From Bathymodiolus brooksi (lineage: Eukaryota > Mollusca > Bivalvia > Mytilida > Modiolidae), in NCBI GenBank assembly GCA_963680875.1, contig OY804579.1, positions 78,419,095 to 78,483,094 of the forward strand: a stretch of 64,000 bases of DNA, in the 5' to 3' direction. Below, piece after piece: positions 33,115-43,204 of this stretch. Position 1 is the first letter of the stretch; the number at the start of each line of letters is the position of its first letter. The notes under the pieces are model-generated. The model did no database searches. It was not told the DNA's origin and saw nothing but the letters and a program-made list of their open reading frames with translations. The position numbers were made by a program, and so were the translations under genes.

Positions 33115-33245
33115 AAGAGTTAGGGTTATGGTGGTTAATGCTACTTTCAACAATATTTCAGTTATATCGTGGCAGTCAGTTTTATTGCTGAAGGAAACTG
33201 GGGTACCCGGAGAAAACCACTGACTTGCCGCAAGTCACTGACAAA
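33115..33245 (-). mobile_element. SINE family 1, truncated
   Basis: Tail AGAGTTAGGGTTATGGTGG, body to GCCGCAAGTCACTGACAAAC. Confidence 0.78.
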
Positions 33246-33485
33246 CTTCACCATTAAATAAAATTTATTTAATATGAATGCTTCAATTAAGAAATCCAAT
33301 TATTTTCTTTACAAATGATAATTAGCAGTTATTAAAATAAAATCTCACATTGGAGGCCATGCTGTCGACACATTAACAGGTTTGTTAATTAATTTTAATT
33401 TGTTATAATTTCGACAAAGCAAACAGAATTTGAATGGATTTTAATTTTAGGGACTGAAAAGTTACTTCCAGAAATCCAGGAGCTG

Positions 33486-33667
33486 TCATGGTCGTGATCG
33501 TATGGTAGTTGGATTTACAACTATCTGTGCAATCAGTACCTATCACCACTAAAGTTGTGAGTTCGAATCTCGCTCAGACGAGGTGTACAATGTTATGTGA
33601 AAGTTTGTCTGCGACTTGTGACAGGTTGGTGGTTTTGAAAGTGGCGTTTAACACCATAAACCCAAAC
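33486..33667 (+). mobile_element. SINE family 1 with precise central deletion
   Basis: The head and B-box are complete (GTCGTGATCGTATGGTAGTT, GAGTTCGAATCTC). After GGTTGGTGGTTTT it jumps directly to GAAAGTGGCGTTTAACACC, removing the CTCCGG...CACGATATAACTG centre. Tail ATAAACCCAAACCCC. Confidence 0.82.
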
Positions 33668-33842
33668 CCCTCAAGAAACCAGACATTTCGACACATCAAA
33701 TTTTGAGAAAAGAGAGTAAATTAAGTTGAATAGCACTAAGTTTAAAATGGGACTTCAGAAAAATTTTGACTTAACAGAAATACAACTACGTTTAAAATCA
33801 TTTTGCATTTTGTAGACCTTCAACCATTGATATGTAACATAC

Positions 33843-34081
33843 CTGTTGGTAGCTCATCAAAATAATAGAAAACTGGATGAAGGAAGTTGGAGTTGTGAGC
33901 ATCGGACGATTCTCCGGTAGCTCGGTTGAGTCGAAAGACGTCATTGCCAGGACCAGAGAAATCTTTACCATATTCCATAACAAGAACAATAATTCTTTGT
34001 GCTTTATGTCCTGACTGCTTATCTAACTCATGCATCAAATTTACAGGAAAGTCTTCTAAATATGAAAAGTTTATACCATCA
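33843..34081 (-). CDS. FOXRED2: FOXRED2 exon, MEYGKDFSGP
   Basis: The acceptor TATATTTTCAG is followed by DGINFSYLEDFPVNLMHELD, VMEYGKDFSGPGNDVF and SNFLHPVFYYFDELPTG. The donor is ACAG|GTATGTT. 239 bases. Confidence 0.9.
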
Positions 34082-34617
34082 CTGAAAATATAAGACAAAA
34101 TTACAAAACATTAATGTATTCAGTTAGATTAAGCTGCTGATTTTCAGTGACGAAAGTATAACAAAAAGCGAGTTTCATTTTGACCAGTATAAAATTTCAT
34201 TATTTTGTATGTTTGGTATATTTTGTCAGGATTTACAATGACTAATTGATATTAAATCTGTTAGACATATTAGTTGTTCTCAAAATAATGGTCTGAAATC
34301 AACAGATTCTACCTTCTTAGCTATGTTGTGAGGTAACTATGAGCATTAATTGTACTATCAATGTTTATGTTGTTATATATTTTTGTGATAGTGTGTGGTC
34401 ATTTTGGAGGCGATTCTGTGTCAATTTTTGATTTTTAATTTTTTCATAATAAAAATAATTTCAGTGAAGAAGTGTGCAAATATTAAATAGAATCATTAAT
34501 GATTTGTAAATTTTCCCTTTAATCTTTACACACAATAATATCTGTTACCAAGCAACAAGTATGAGATGAAAAGTGATTACTGATGTTATAATGTGACGAT
34601 ATATTAAAGTCTCTGAC

Positions 34618-34830
34618 ATCCCTTGTCAAATTCTTGATAATCATACCATCGATATGTTTTGCTTGACAAGGAATTTTAATCACATTTCACTTCTTGGGTT
34701 TCTACTTTGATATGATATTTTCCTTGTCAAATTCTTAATAAGCATACTATCACTGATATGTTTTGATAGAAATGGACTTCACATCGTACTTTGGGCTTCA
34801 ACTTTGATGTGATATTTCTAAAAAAATCCA
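34618..34830. repeat. Imperfect direct duplication, about 103-bp period
   Basis: CCTTGTCAAATTCTTGATAA at about 34620 and CCTTGTCAAATTCTTAATAA at about 34723 begin two diverged copies sharing ATGTTTTG and TTTGATRTGATATTT. Intronic. Confidence 0.65.
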
Positions 34831-34876
34831 TTATCGCAAAACATATTAACGATAGTATATATGTATCATCACTTAC

Positions 34877-35042
34877 TCGTGTAATATCATGACATCGGCT
34901 AATACGTCAAACATTTGGTAAATACCAGAAGCTTCATTTATACGTTTTAATAATATGCTCAAAATCTGGCTCACAGATGCAGTTGTTGATGGCCAAGGCA
35001 CTTGGTGATAGCGATTTTCAAACAGTCTACTTAATGCACGGG
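34877..35042 (-). CDS. FOXRED2: FOXRED2 exon, VPWPS to ADVMILHE
   Basis: The acceptor GTATTGTTTCAG completes Ala, then RALSRLFENRYHQVPWPS, INEASGIYQMFDVLADVMIL and H. The donor is CGA|GTAAGT. 166 bases, conserved with vertebrate FOXRED2 at the PWPS and NEASG.YQMF.VLADV segments. Confidence 0.9.
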
Positions 35043-35103
35043 CTGAAACAATACAAACAAAAGAAATGGTAATACAATTTTCAAATTGCTATATTTTTGC
35101 ATA

Positions 35104-35269
35104 TACAGTGGAACTTGTGTAATACGACACCTAAGTTTTCCGACACAAATTTATGGTCCCAAAGTATATCTGTTAACTTAAATAAAAACCAGAGTATTCA
35201 GACATCCTGTACAATCCGATACATTTCCCTGGTCCCTTGGTGTGTCGGATTAGACAGGTTTCCACTGTA
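35104..35269. mobile_element. MITE, TACAGTGGAA ends
   Basis: 166 bp with imperfect TIRs of about 27 bases: TACAGTGGAACTTGTGTAAT on the left, and the right end reads TACAGTGGAAACCTGTCTAA on the other strand; both reach CCGACAC/ACGACAC. The TA edges suggest a mariner/pogo-type target site. Confidence 0.85.
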
Positions 35270-35332
35270 CATATTGCCTCAGTAATATGAAGCTCTGCAA
35301 GTGATTGTTAAATATCGGACCAGTATAATAAT

Positions 35333-35472
35333 TAAAGTAGTCTCCTGTCTAATAAGGCCAACCCTCTTAACATACCAGATTTCAGTATAATATTTTATTA
35401 AATAGCCCCCTCTTATAAGATGATCTTTTTATTGCAAAAAGGGTGACCTCATAAGAGGGGGTGACTACTGTA
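35333..35472. mobile_element. MITE, TAAAGTAGTC ends
   Basis: 140 bp. Ends TAAAGTAGTCTC and GTGACTACTGTA are inverted with three mismatches. Inside are CTAATAAGGCCA, CTCTTATAAG and CATAAGAGGGGGTGAC. Related to 50145-50418. Confidence 0.72.
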
Positions 35473-36843
35473 TGTCATAAGACAAGCCACTGATATTGGT
35501 GAAGGGATACCAAAATTTATGAAGAAAATCACTGACCTTTAACATGTTGCTGACAAAATTTATCACACGATGTTGCATTTAGGAAACCTATATGCATTGG
35601 CAAGAACTGAAATTAAAACCATTCCCTGCAACTTGATCCCGATTGTTTTTGTTGTTTTAACACGAAGTGAGCAGTATTTCATGAACAAGTATAAGTTTAC
35701 AAAGCATTATTATTTGATTATGAAGGAGCATATGAACATAGGCATATATTACTTACAGTTAATTACTTAGTTATACCGTGGAGCAAATAGGAATTGGAAA
35801 ATCAAAGGAAGAGGAATGGTGTTGGCATCAGTATGTAGTTAAATATTTTTACCACAAGATTAAATAAAAAACTGGAGTACACTTCTCTATATAAGTTTTG
35901 AGTTTGATTACTAGTTTGTGACGAGAAAGGAATGAGTTGTTCAATTACCAGTGACATTTTTAGTTTGAAATTTTGTTATTTTTCTAAATCATTTTCAAGA
36001 TAGTGTACCTATTTTATGTAATCAACTGCTGTCAATGTTTTCAGTCTAGACCCCTGAAACAGAACAGAATTGTTTGCTTACAATATTAAATTATGCACTT
36101 CACAAGATAGAAATTTCTAGTAATGACGATGATCTTGGACGGATGGCTGGACTGTCTGATTTATTTCTGAAATGGGACAACTTGTGGACCATCCTAGCAA
36201 AGTATGGTTGGAATTAGGAAAATTTCCACATGATTTTTGGTCAAAATAGCATATCGTAAAAATGTTCATAAAAATTCACAGGAAAGCACAAAATGTACCA
36301 TTATCATGTAGCAAAAATATTGAATATCAGTTCATTTCTGCTTAAGATTAATAATTTTCATTATCTAAAGGAATATCTCCTTTTAGTATTGGTGGTCATA
36401 TTAGATGGAGAGTGGGGCTCTTTGATGAAATTTTGAAGTTGACCATAATAGATCCAATTCAGCTATGTTTGGTTTGATTTGTCCAGTAGTTTTTTAAGGA
36501 CAATTTCCCATGATTATGGATAAAATAGACCCGACTTGCATAACTGACAAAAGTACATATTTTACAGAAAAAAAATCAAAATAAACAAATATCAAACGGT
36601 TACAGCATTTAAATTTCAATTCATTCTGCTTAAAATGTAGAAATTTGTACTATTTCAGAAATGTCTATTTTTAGCAATGGCAACCATATTGGATGGAGGA
36701 TGAGGCTGTCGGAACAATTATGAAAAGGGACCACTCGTGCTATGTTTGATTTAAATTGCACCAGCGGATTCAAATGAGAAGAATTTCAAATGAATTTTGG
36801 ATAAATAGGCCTAATTGCATAACTTGGGGGAAAAAAATTGTAA
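35473..36843. other. FOXRED2 intron sequence, no other feature
   Basis: A degraded SINE trace at about 35480-35580 (GTGACTTT-like CACTGACCTTTAACATG, ATTTATCACACGATGTTGC). At 36120-36840 AT-rich sequence contains phrases (ACCATCCTAGCAAAGTATGG, GTCCAGTAGTTTTTTAAGGA) related to the core-repeat element that follows. Confidence 0.5.
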
Positions 36844-39822
36844 CTAGAGGCTCAGTGGGCTGAGCCTGTGTCGCTCACCTTTCATTCTGCTTTGAGGAAA
36901 CTTAATACAGAACCTTCCATAGGTGCTTCCCATCAAATTTCGGTTCAAATTGGCAAAGCAGTTTCAGAGAAGAAGATTTTTAGAAATCGACCAATTCAAA
37001 ACAAGAATTGCCTGTGGTGGCCATGTTTGTTAATGGATCAAAACGAAATGAGCATTGTCAAAAGAGGACCTTCCATAGATGCTTCCTACCAAGTTTCAAA
37101 TAATTTGGCCAAGCGGTTTCAGAGGAAAAGCTGTTTTAAAAATCGACCAATAAGAAACAAGAATTGCCTATGACGGCCATGTTTGTTAACGGATCAAAAC
37201 GGAAAGAGCAATTCCCATAGAGAGCCATCCATAGATGCTTCCTACCACGTTTCAGTCCATTTTCCCAAGCTGTTTCAGAGTAGAAGATTTTTAGAAATCG
37301 ACCAATCGGAAACAAGAATTGCCTGTGGTGGCCATGCTTGTTATTGGATCAGGACAAAATGAGCAATCTTAACAGAGGACCTTCCATAGATGCTTCCTAC
37401 CAAGTTTCGGTTCATTTGGCCAAACGGTTTCAGATTAGAAGAATTAAAAAAATCAGCCAATCAGAAACAAGAATCGCCTGTGGTGGCCATGTTTGTTAAC
37501 GGATCAGGATGGAATGAGCAATCTTTATATAGGACCTTCCATAGATGCTTCCTACCAAGTTTCGGATCATTTGGCAAAGCGGTGTCAGGGGAGAAGATTT
37601 TTAGAAATTGACCAATCAGAAACAAGAATTGCCTGTGGCAGCCATGTTTGTTAATGGATCGAGACAAAATGAGCTATCTTTATAGAGGACCACCCATAGA
37701 TGCATCCTACAAAATTTCGGTTTATTTGGCCAAGCGGTTTCAGAGGAGAAGAATATTAAAAATCAGCCAATCAGAAACAAGAGTCGCCTGTGGTGGCCAT
37801 GTTTGTTAATGGAATACGATACAGTAGGGATTGCCAATTGATTTTTTCATGAAAATTCGTGATGTGGTCAATTTCGACATGCTCTTTCCAAATATGCAAA
37901 GAAAAATATACCTTCGTGACTTAGTTTTCGAGATATTTACGATCGAATTTCGACAAATTTTTAAAAAACGGATTTTTATAGCGGTAAAGAAAATATCACA
38001 ATTTCAAAACGGTAAAAGATAATTGCATCCGGTTTTTTGCAATAGCTTCCTATGATAATTTCGTTCAAAGATGATGAACATGTACATTGCCAATAACAGA
38101 TTAAGTAGTCCAAAAATTCTACTTATTTGTGGAATATGGATTATTTAGTGACCACCTAAGGACCATTCATCCCATGTTTGCTTTAAACTGACTTACTGGT
38201 TTCAGAGGAGAAGACTTTTAAACATTTTTTCCATAGGGTCCTATGTTAAAATTAAGTCGAGTCATGGTGGCCATCTTGAATTTCCGATTAGCAAACGATT
38301 CACAAGTTTAGTACAGGACCACCCAATGATCATTCCTGCAAAGCCACAATTCAATTGGCTTAAATTTCGACCAATCAGAACACATTATGGGCCCTGGCAG
38401 CCATGTTGGATTTCCGATCAGTGCCAAAAACAAAAATCTTGTATATGACCATCCAATGAACATTTCTGCCAAGTTTGGTTCAAATCTGTTTTGTGGTTTC
38501 AGAAAAAAAGATGAAAATGTGAAATTCCCATAGGGTCCAATGTTAAACTAAGTCGAGTCATGGCGGCCATCTTGAATTTCCGATCGGCAAACGATTCACA
38601 ATTTTAGTACAGGACCACCCAATCATCATTCCTGCAAAGTCACAATTCAATTGACTTAGTGGTTTCTGACAAGAAGATTTTAAAAATTTCAGCCAATGAG
38701 AACACATTATGGACCCTGGCAGCCATGTTGGATTTCAAATCAGCACCAAAAACACAAATCTGGTAGAGGACCATCCAGTGAACATTTCTGGTAAGTTTGG
38801 CTGATTTCTGTTCAGCGGTTTCAGAGAAGAAGATTTAAATGTGAAAAGCTAACGGACGGACGCTTACCCATGACAATTGATATTTTCTTAATATTTTCTT
38901 AATATTTTCTTAATATTTTGTCATGATATTCTCGCAATGATTTTATTTAGAATTTTAACCAAAAGTAAGTGTGCTTGTTTTTTAGCCACAGAACAAAAAC
39001 CGTGCATCTTTCATGACAAACCTAGACATCGTCAATTTCGGCGCCAAATTACCCTACAATGTATTTTAATAGGTAAAACGTCGTGGAATCTTTCCCGCCG
39101 TTTTCCTTGGATTGGATGAAAGGGCAACGCAACCGGAGAATGAAATAAATGAAAGATAACGGCTATAGTTGTACAGCGAATAGATAAGTAACTGCCGAAC
39201 CCATACAAACGTTCTTGCTCAATGTTCATTAGATTTAACAGTGTATCACAACCGTCACATGCATTTAATTGCTCTGCTAGTGTTTTTAGTTCAACTATTC
39301 GTCTCCCATCCTGCCAGCATATATCTTTATTATCAGTTCCAGGGTTTGCGTCCGTCTGGTCTGCGTCTGTCTGGTCTACCTCTGTCTCACCAACATTCCT
39401 ATCCAACTCTTTCAAGTGCTCTGAACATTTTTTTCCGACGGCGTATTTCTCCTTCTTTTAAAAACGGCATTATTCGGCTTGAAGCAGGTGCTTTCAAATT
39501 TTTACGCAATCGGCTTTTTATGACGTCGATGCAACTTCCGCGGAAAATGTCGCGCTCGTTACTGTGACGTCGCAAAAACAACATGCGGTATTCGGCAAAG
39601 TAATTATCTGCCCTTGCTACTGTATCGTATTCCCTTAATGGATCGGGTAGAAATGAGCATTCTTTAGAGAGGACCTTCCATAGATGATTCCTACCAAGTT
39701 TCAGTTCATTTGGCTGAGGGGTTTCAGAGGAGAAGAGTAAAATGTGAAAAGCTAACAGACTACAGACGACGGACACCAAGTGATGGCAAAAGCTCACATT
39801 GCCTTTGGCAAGGTGAGCTAAA
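36844..39822 (+). mobile_element. Large hairpin-capped core-repeat element, composite
   Basis: It begins CTAG plus the hairpin AGGCTCAG-TGGG-CTGAGCCT (36848-36867) and GTGTCGCTCACC. Six cores of about 155 bp run to about 37830. A different section (37830-38160) follows, then a two-copy repeat of about 300 bp (CATGGTGGCCATCTTGAATT type, 38240-38870), then non-homologous sequence at about 38866-39638 holding a transposase-like fragment. The final core leads to ACGACGGACACCAAGTGATG and the terminal hairpin at 39791-39819 plus CTAAAAA. It lies in the FOXRED2 intron between the 40 kb and 35 kb exons. Confidence 0.78.
39032..39470 (-). pseudogene. MULE-transposase-like fragment, frameshifted
   Basis: On the minus strand an ATG at 39470 opens [20 protein letters not shown], whose frame stops. 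A shifted frame continues [20 protein letters not shown] and then ICWQDGRRIVELKTLAEQL, followed by CDGCDTLLNL and ERLYGFGSYLSIRC. The W..GRRIVEL....L....C..C pattern with RYG.GS...I.C is what I associate with the N-terminal part of invertebrate Mutator-like transposase domain proteins. One frameshift lies near 39400-39415 and the catalytic region is absent. It sits inside a core-repeat element, as if captured. Confidence 0.45.
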
Positions 39823-39914
39823 AAGTTAATAACAGATACAGCTAATGTCAGACACTCCAGGATGGGAAATGACCCCCCATGGTATTATTCTAGGCGAGCT
39901 ATTCTATGAATTAC

Positions 39915-40081
39915 CTGTATATCTGAAACCATGTATGAATCCACCTGCCGACTTCCTGAAATCTAATGAATGTGTAGCTGCACCAGCAAGATACATCCCA
40001 GGATTATCCACAGACTGGTAGTCGTAATGTATTTTGGGATACTTCTTGGATCTACCGATTCCATTAGACATCATTGTATCA
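39915..40081 (-). CDS. FOXRED2: FOXRED2 exon, FAD-proximal GAATHSLDFR
   Basis: The acceptor TTTTATTACAG is followed by DTMMSNGIGRSKKYPKIHYD, then NPGMYLAGAATHSLDFRKSA and GGFIHGFRYT, the near-invariant C-terminal flavin-contact block of this family. The donor is ACAG|GTAA. 167 bases. Confidence 0.92.
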
Positions 40082-40884
40082 CTGTAATAAAACAATATCA
40101 TTGTAAACAATAGAACTTTCATCCATTTCCGACTTTGATTGTAAAATTATATACTTTACATGAATTATTTCCCTTTAATGTGGGCAAAAGGGTTCAATGA
40201 AAAGAACACATATTTTTTCCCATAATCTGTTCAAAATTTTAATGTTGTAGCAACTCGTGACTTTTCTATTTGCTTATAATAAAATTACCCACTGATTTTT
40301 TACGAGGTTCAAATATAATTTTCAAATAACATTTCACTTTCCCAAAGGAAAGGAATTTTTACAAGATTGTAAGTGAGGATTTTTGCCTTTGGAAAACAAT
40401 AAAGACTGCAATGTATTAAACATTTGAAAAAGAAAAATCATTAATCCTGTCTCTCTTAAATAAAGACTATGATCTTCAAAGTTCATTTCATTAACCTATA
40501 AAAATTCAATATAAGTTTTATGTTATGGCATATTACAACCTTGATTTTAATCAACTTTTAAAAAATATACCCTTTTTTTTCTTCTCACAACTGGTTTTCA
40601 CCAATCACTCCTATATTGTTAGTCTTAAGAGAGTTATAATATACTCCTTTTTGAACACTTTGAAAACTCTACAACTCATCATAATTACTCTATATACAGA
40701 ACTTTATATTTCAGTCTTCAGAGATCCTGGCAACTTGACTAGATGAGTCATGGACTCAACATTTTCAGTTGGGACTCACCAAAGTTTTCAAAATTTAGAT
40801 TCTAACAATGGTGAGCTCACCAAAAGTTGTTTATGTCCTCTGGACTTACCAAATTAAATATCTACATGTATCTCTGAGTCTTGT

Positions 40885-41150
40885 AATAAGGGTTAGAGTT
40901 AGGTTTATGGTGTTTAATGCCACTTTCAGCAGTATTTCAGTTATATCATGGCTGTCAGTTTTATTGGTGGAGGAAACCGGTGAAAACTGAGAAAACCATC
41001 CACCTGTCACTGACAAACTTTATCACATAATGTTGTATGGAGTGCACCTCACCATGAACAGGGTTCGAACTCACAACTTTAGTGGTGATAGGCACTGATT
41101 GCAAAGGTAATTGTAAATCCAACTACCATTCGATCATGACCACGACGGCC
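40885..41150 (-). mobile_element. SINE family 1, full length
   Basis: From the tail AGGGTTAGAGTTAGGTTTAT to the head CATTCGATCATGACCACGAC and GGCCCC, with box B GGTTCGAACTCACAAC. It lies between two FOXRED2 exons, 85 bases from the exon at 41235. Confidence 0.87.
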
Positions 41151-41234
41151 CCGAAAGATAATTGAAAAGAAATCACAATGGATAAATAAATGAGAGATAT
41201 GACTTAAAATACTAACTATCAGAAGAAAACTTAC

Positions 41235-41465
41235 TTATTGAATATCGTAAAGTCAAATTTGAAACCAAGACATCTAATAATTTTATCATAAGGTTCTCTC
41301 AAAGCAAAGTTATCAACTGTAAATCCAGGGGCACTTTCCTCGTCTTTAAACTGAATTACGAATCTATCTCCTTCTTTTACGAACTTTACTTCATCAATAC
41401 TAGCCTCTAACAACCCGTCAAGGGACTTCAGCTGGTATGTATCTAGCAAGGCATTATTGACAGCT
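41235..41465 (-). CDS. FOXRED2: FOXRED2 exon, YQLKSLDGLLE
   Basis: The acceptor TTTCTTTACAG completes Arg, followed by AVNNALLDTYQLKSLDGLLE, a variable acidic stretch (DEVKFVKEGDRFVIQFKDEE) and REPYDKIIRCLGFKFDFTIF. The donor is AATAA|GTAAG. 231 bases, phases fit both neighbours. Confidence 0.92.
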
Positions 41466-41895
41466 CTGTAAAGAAACAAACAATGTCAATCAAATAAACA
41501 CAAACAAATCTCTAAGGATTGTCTATTATTCTTCGTGCTCTTAAAAAACGCATCTTACAAAAATGAGAAAGACCATTTGTTATTGCTTAGAACGATTTTT
41601 TCCAAAAATGCAGTAGAATTCCAAAATTAATCAATCAAATTGAAAGATACCGGCTCATGTGTAAATGATATGATTATGCATCATCAGCCCTGTCTATTGA
41701 TAGTGGTGTATATAGGATAATGAATTAGAACCATAATTTTAATTACAACAGAAAAATGAAAACTCAAGGAGCAGTTTTACATGTTTTATGTTAGGGATGT
41801 TATCAACCTATTACAGGTGCTTTATTGGGGTCATATGTACTAACCTTTGGTTCCAAGCAATATAATAGGTATAATAGGAACAAATACCACTTATA

Positions 41896-42265
41896 ACAAT
41901 AGTTCATCTTATCGTGGCAGTCCGTATTATTGGTGGAGGAACCAGAGTACATCCAACTACCATACGATTTGATTCATTGTGTTGAATGCCACTTTCAGCA
42001 ATATTTCAGCTATATCATGGTGACCAGTTTTAGTGGTGGTAGAAGCCGGAGTAACCGGAGAGAACCACCGACCATGGGTAAGCAACTGGTAAACTTTATC
42101 ACTTGCGGCTGCGAGTCGAGTGCACCCTTTTTTGTAATTTACAAACCTAGGCACGAACCCACGCCGTACTGGTGATAGGCTTGTATGAGTTGTTAGGTAA
42201 TCCAACTACCTAACTCATTGAGCCACCCGGGCCCAACTACCATGCGATCACGATCACGACAGCCC
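41896..42265 (-). mobile_element. SINE family 1 interrupted by a SINE family 2
   Basis: Family-1 pieces at 41896-41953 (TCGTGGCAGTCCGTATTATT, GGTGGAGGAACC) and 42249-42265 (CACGATCACGACAGCCCC) flank the inner insertion; much of the family-1 body is deleted. Confidence 0.8.
41969..42233 (-). mobile_element. SINE family 2 nested in family 1
   Basis: Bounded by CAACTACCATACGAT (41954-41968) and CAACTACCATGCGAT (42234-42248), a 15-bp target duplication made from the family-1 head. Same CCACCCGGGCCC head and CTTGCGGCTGCGAGTCGAGT body as at 18583 and 19290. Confidence 0.92.
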
Positions 42266-43204
42266 CTGGGATCAAAGAAAAAATGTCCAAATTTTTTTGA
42301 CAATGTAGCAGTTTCGTACAGAAAAAGATTTTAAAAAGATTTTTTCTTGCAGCCTAACATGAAGAGAAAGTTTATAAACAGTGACGGTAAACCATTCCAC
42401 CAATGTGAACAAAAAGAACCTCCCACCTCAATGTTAAACTTTTGATTTCCTGGGTTCTCAGGATTTGTAAAAGCTTGAATCTTTGTATCACAATGCCTAA
42501 TAATTTTGCATGTCAATTGCTAGTTCTTAAGAAGATGATTGCAGCCTGTATGACATGCTTTACTCTAGAGTACATCATGCCAAATTCTATTATGTTTCCA
42601 TTACTGGTTCTTAAGAAAAACATTTTTTTTTCAATTATCTCCATTGTGACTTTCATTACACTTTGCCCTCCAGGGATCTGACCCCATACATCATAAAGTA
42701 TTCATTTTTACAGGTTTGAACACTCATATATAACTCACAATAATGAATCATCCCATTTGCAGTTAAATTTCCATTAATGGTTCTTGAGAAAATGATTTTT
42801 ATAAATGTTCCACATCGCTGTCTATATGTTAATTTTTGCCCAATTCACCCCCACATCCATCTAAAAGGATCTGACCCCATAGTCACTGGAACCTTTATTT
42901 GTACAACATTGATTCATACTCTCTTGTCCCTTCATTGGTACAAGATTGCATCTTAAGTTTTGCTAAAAATTAAAATGAGATGACAAAGAGGGATGCCAAG
43001 TGATAACAGACGGCCACAATATAATGATGGACTTTTACCAGATCAGCTACAAAAAGTGGATAACCAAAAAAATTGATATGATTCATCTCGAAGTAATTTC
43101 AATTTAGTATCTGAAATCAAAAATTCATCAGGTTGAAATTGTAGGACAGGTAACCATGTGGATGAAAATTCTACAAACTAATTAAGTAACAAGTAATTTC
43201 TATG
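42266..43204. other. FOXRED2 intron sequence, no other feature
   Basis: AT-rich. The phrases ATTGCTAGTTCTTAAGAA, CCATTACTGGTTCTTAAGAA and CCATTAATGGTTCTTGAGAA recur about every 110-180 bases (42510-42800), together with AGGGATCTGACCCCATA, showing a faint old tandem structure. Confidence 0.5.

Noticed and set aside
28486..33130. TTAGGG phrases as an internal telomere tract
   Set aside because: Only one or two units each, and always attached to a SINE tail, so not an interstitial telomere.
41930..42205. Plus- and minus-strand frames of about 80 codons
   Set aside because: Both lie within the nested SINEs. The same peptide pattern appears at 18466-18867 and 19336-19527, which confirms a repeat origin.
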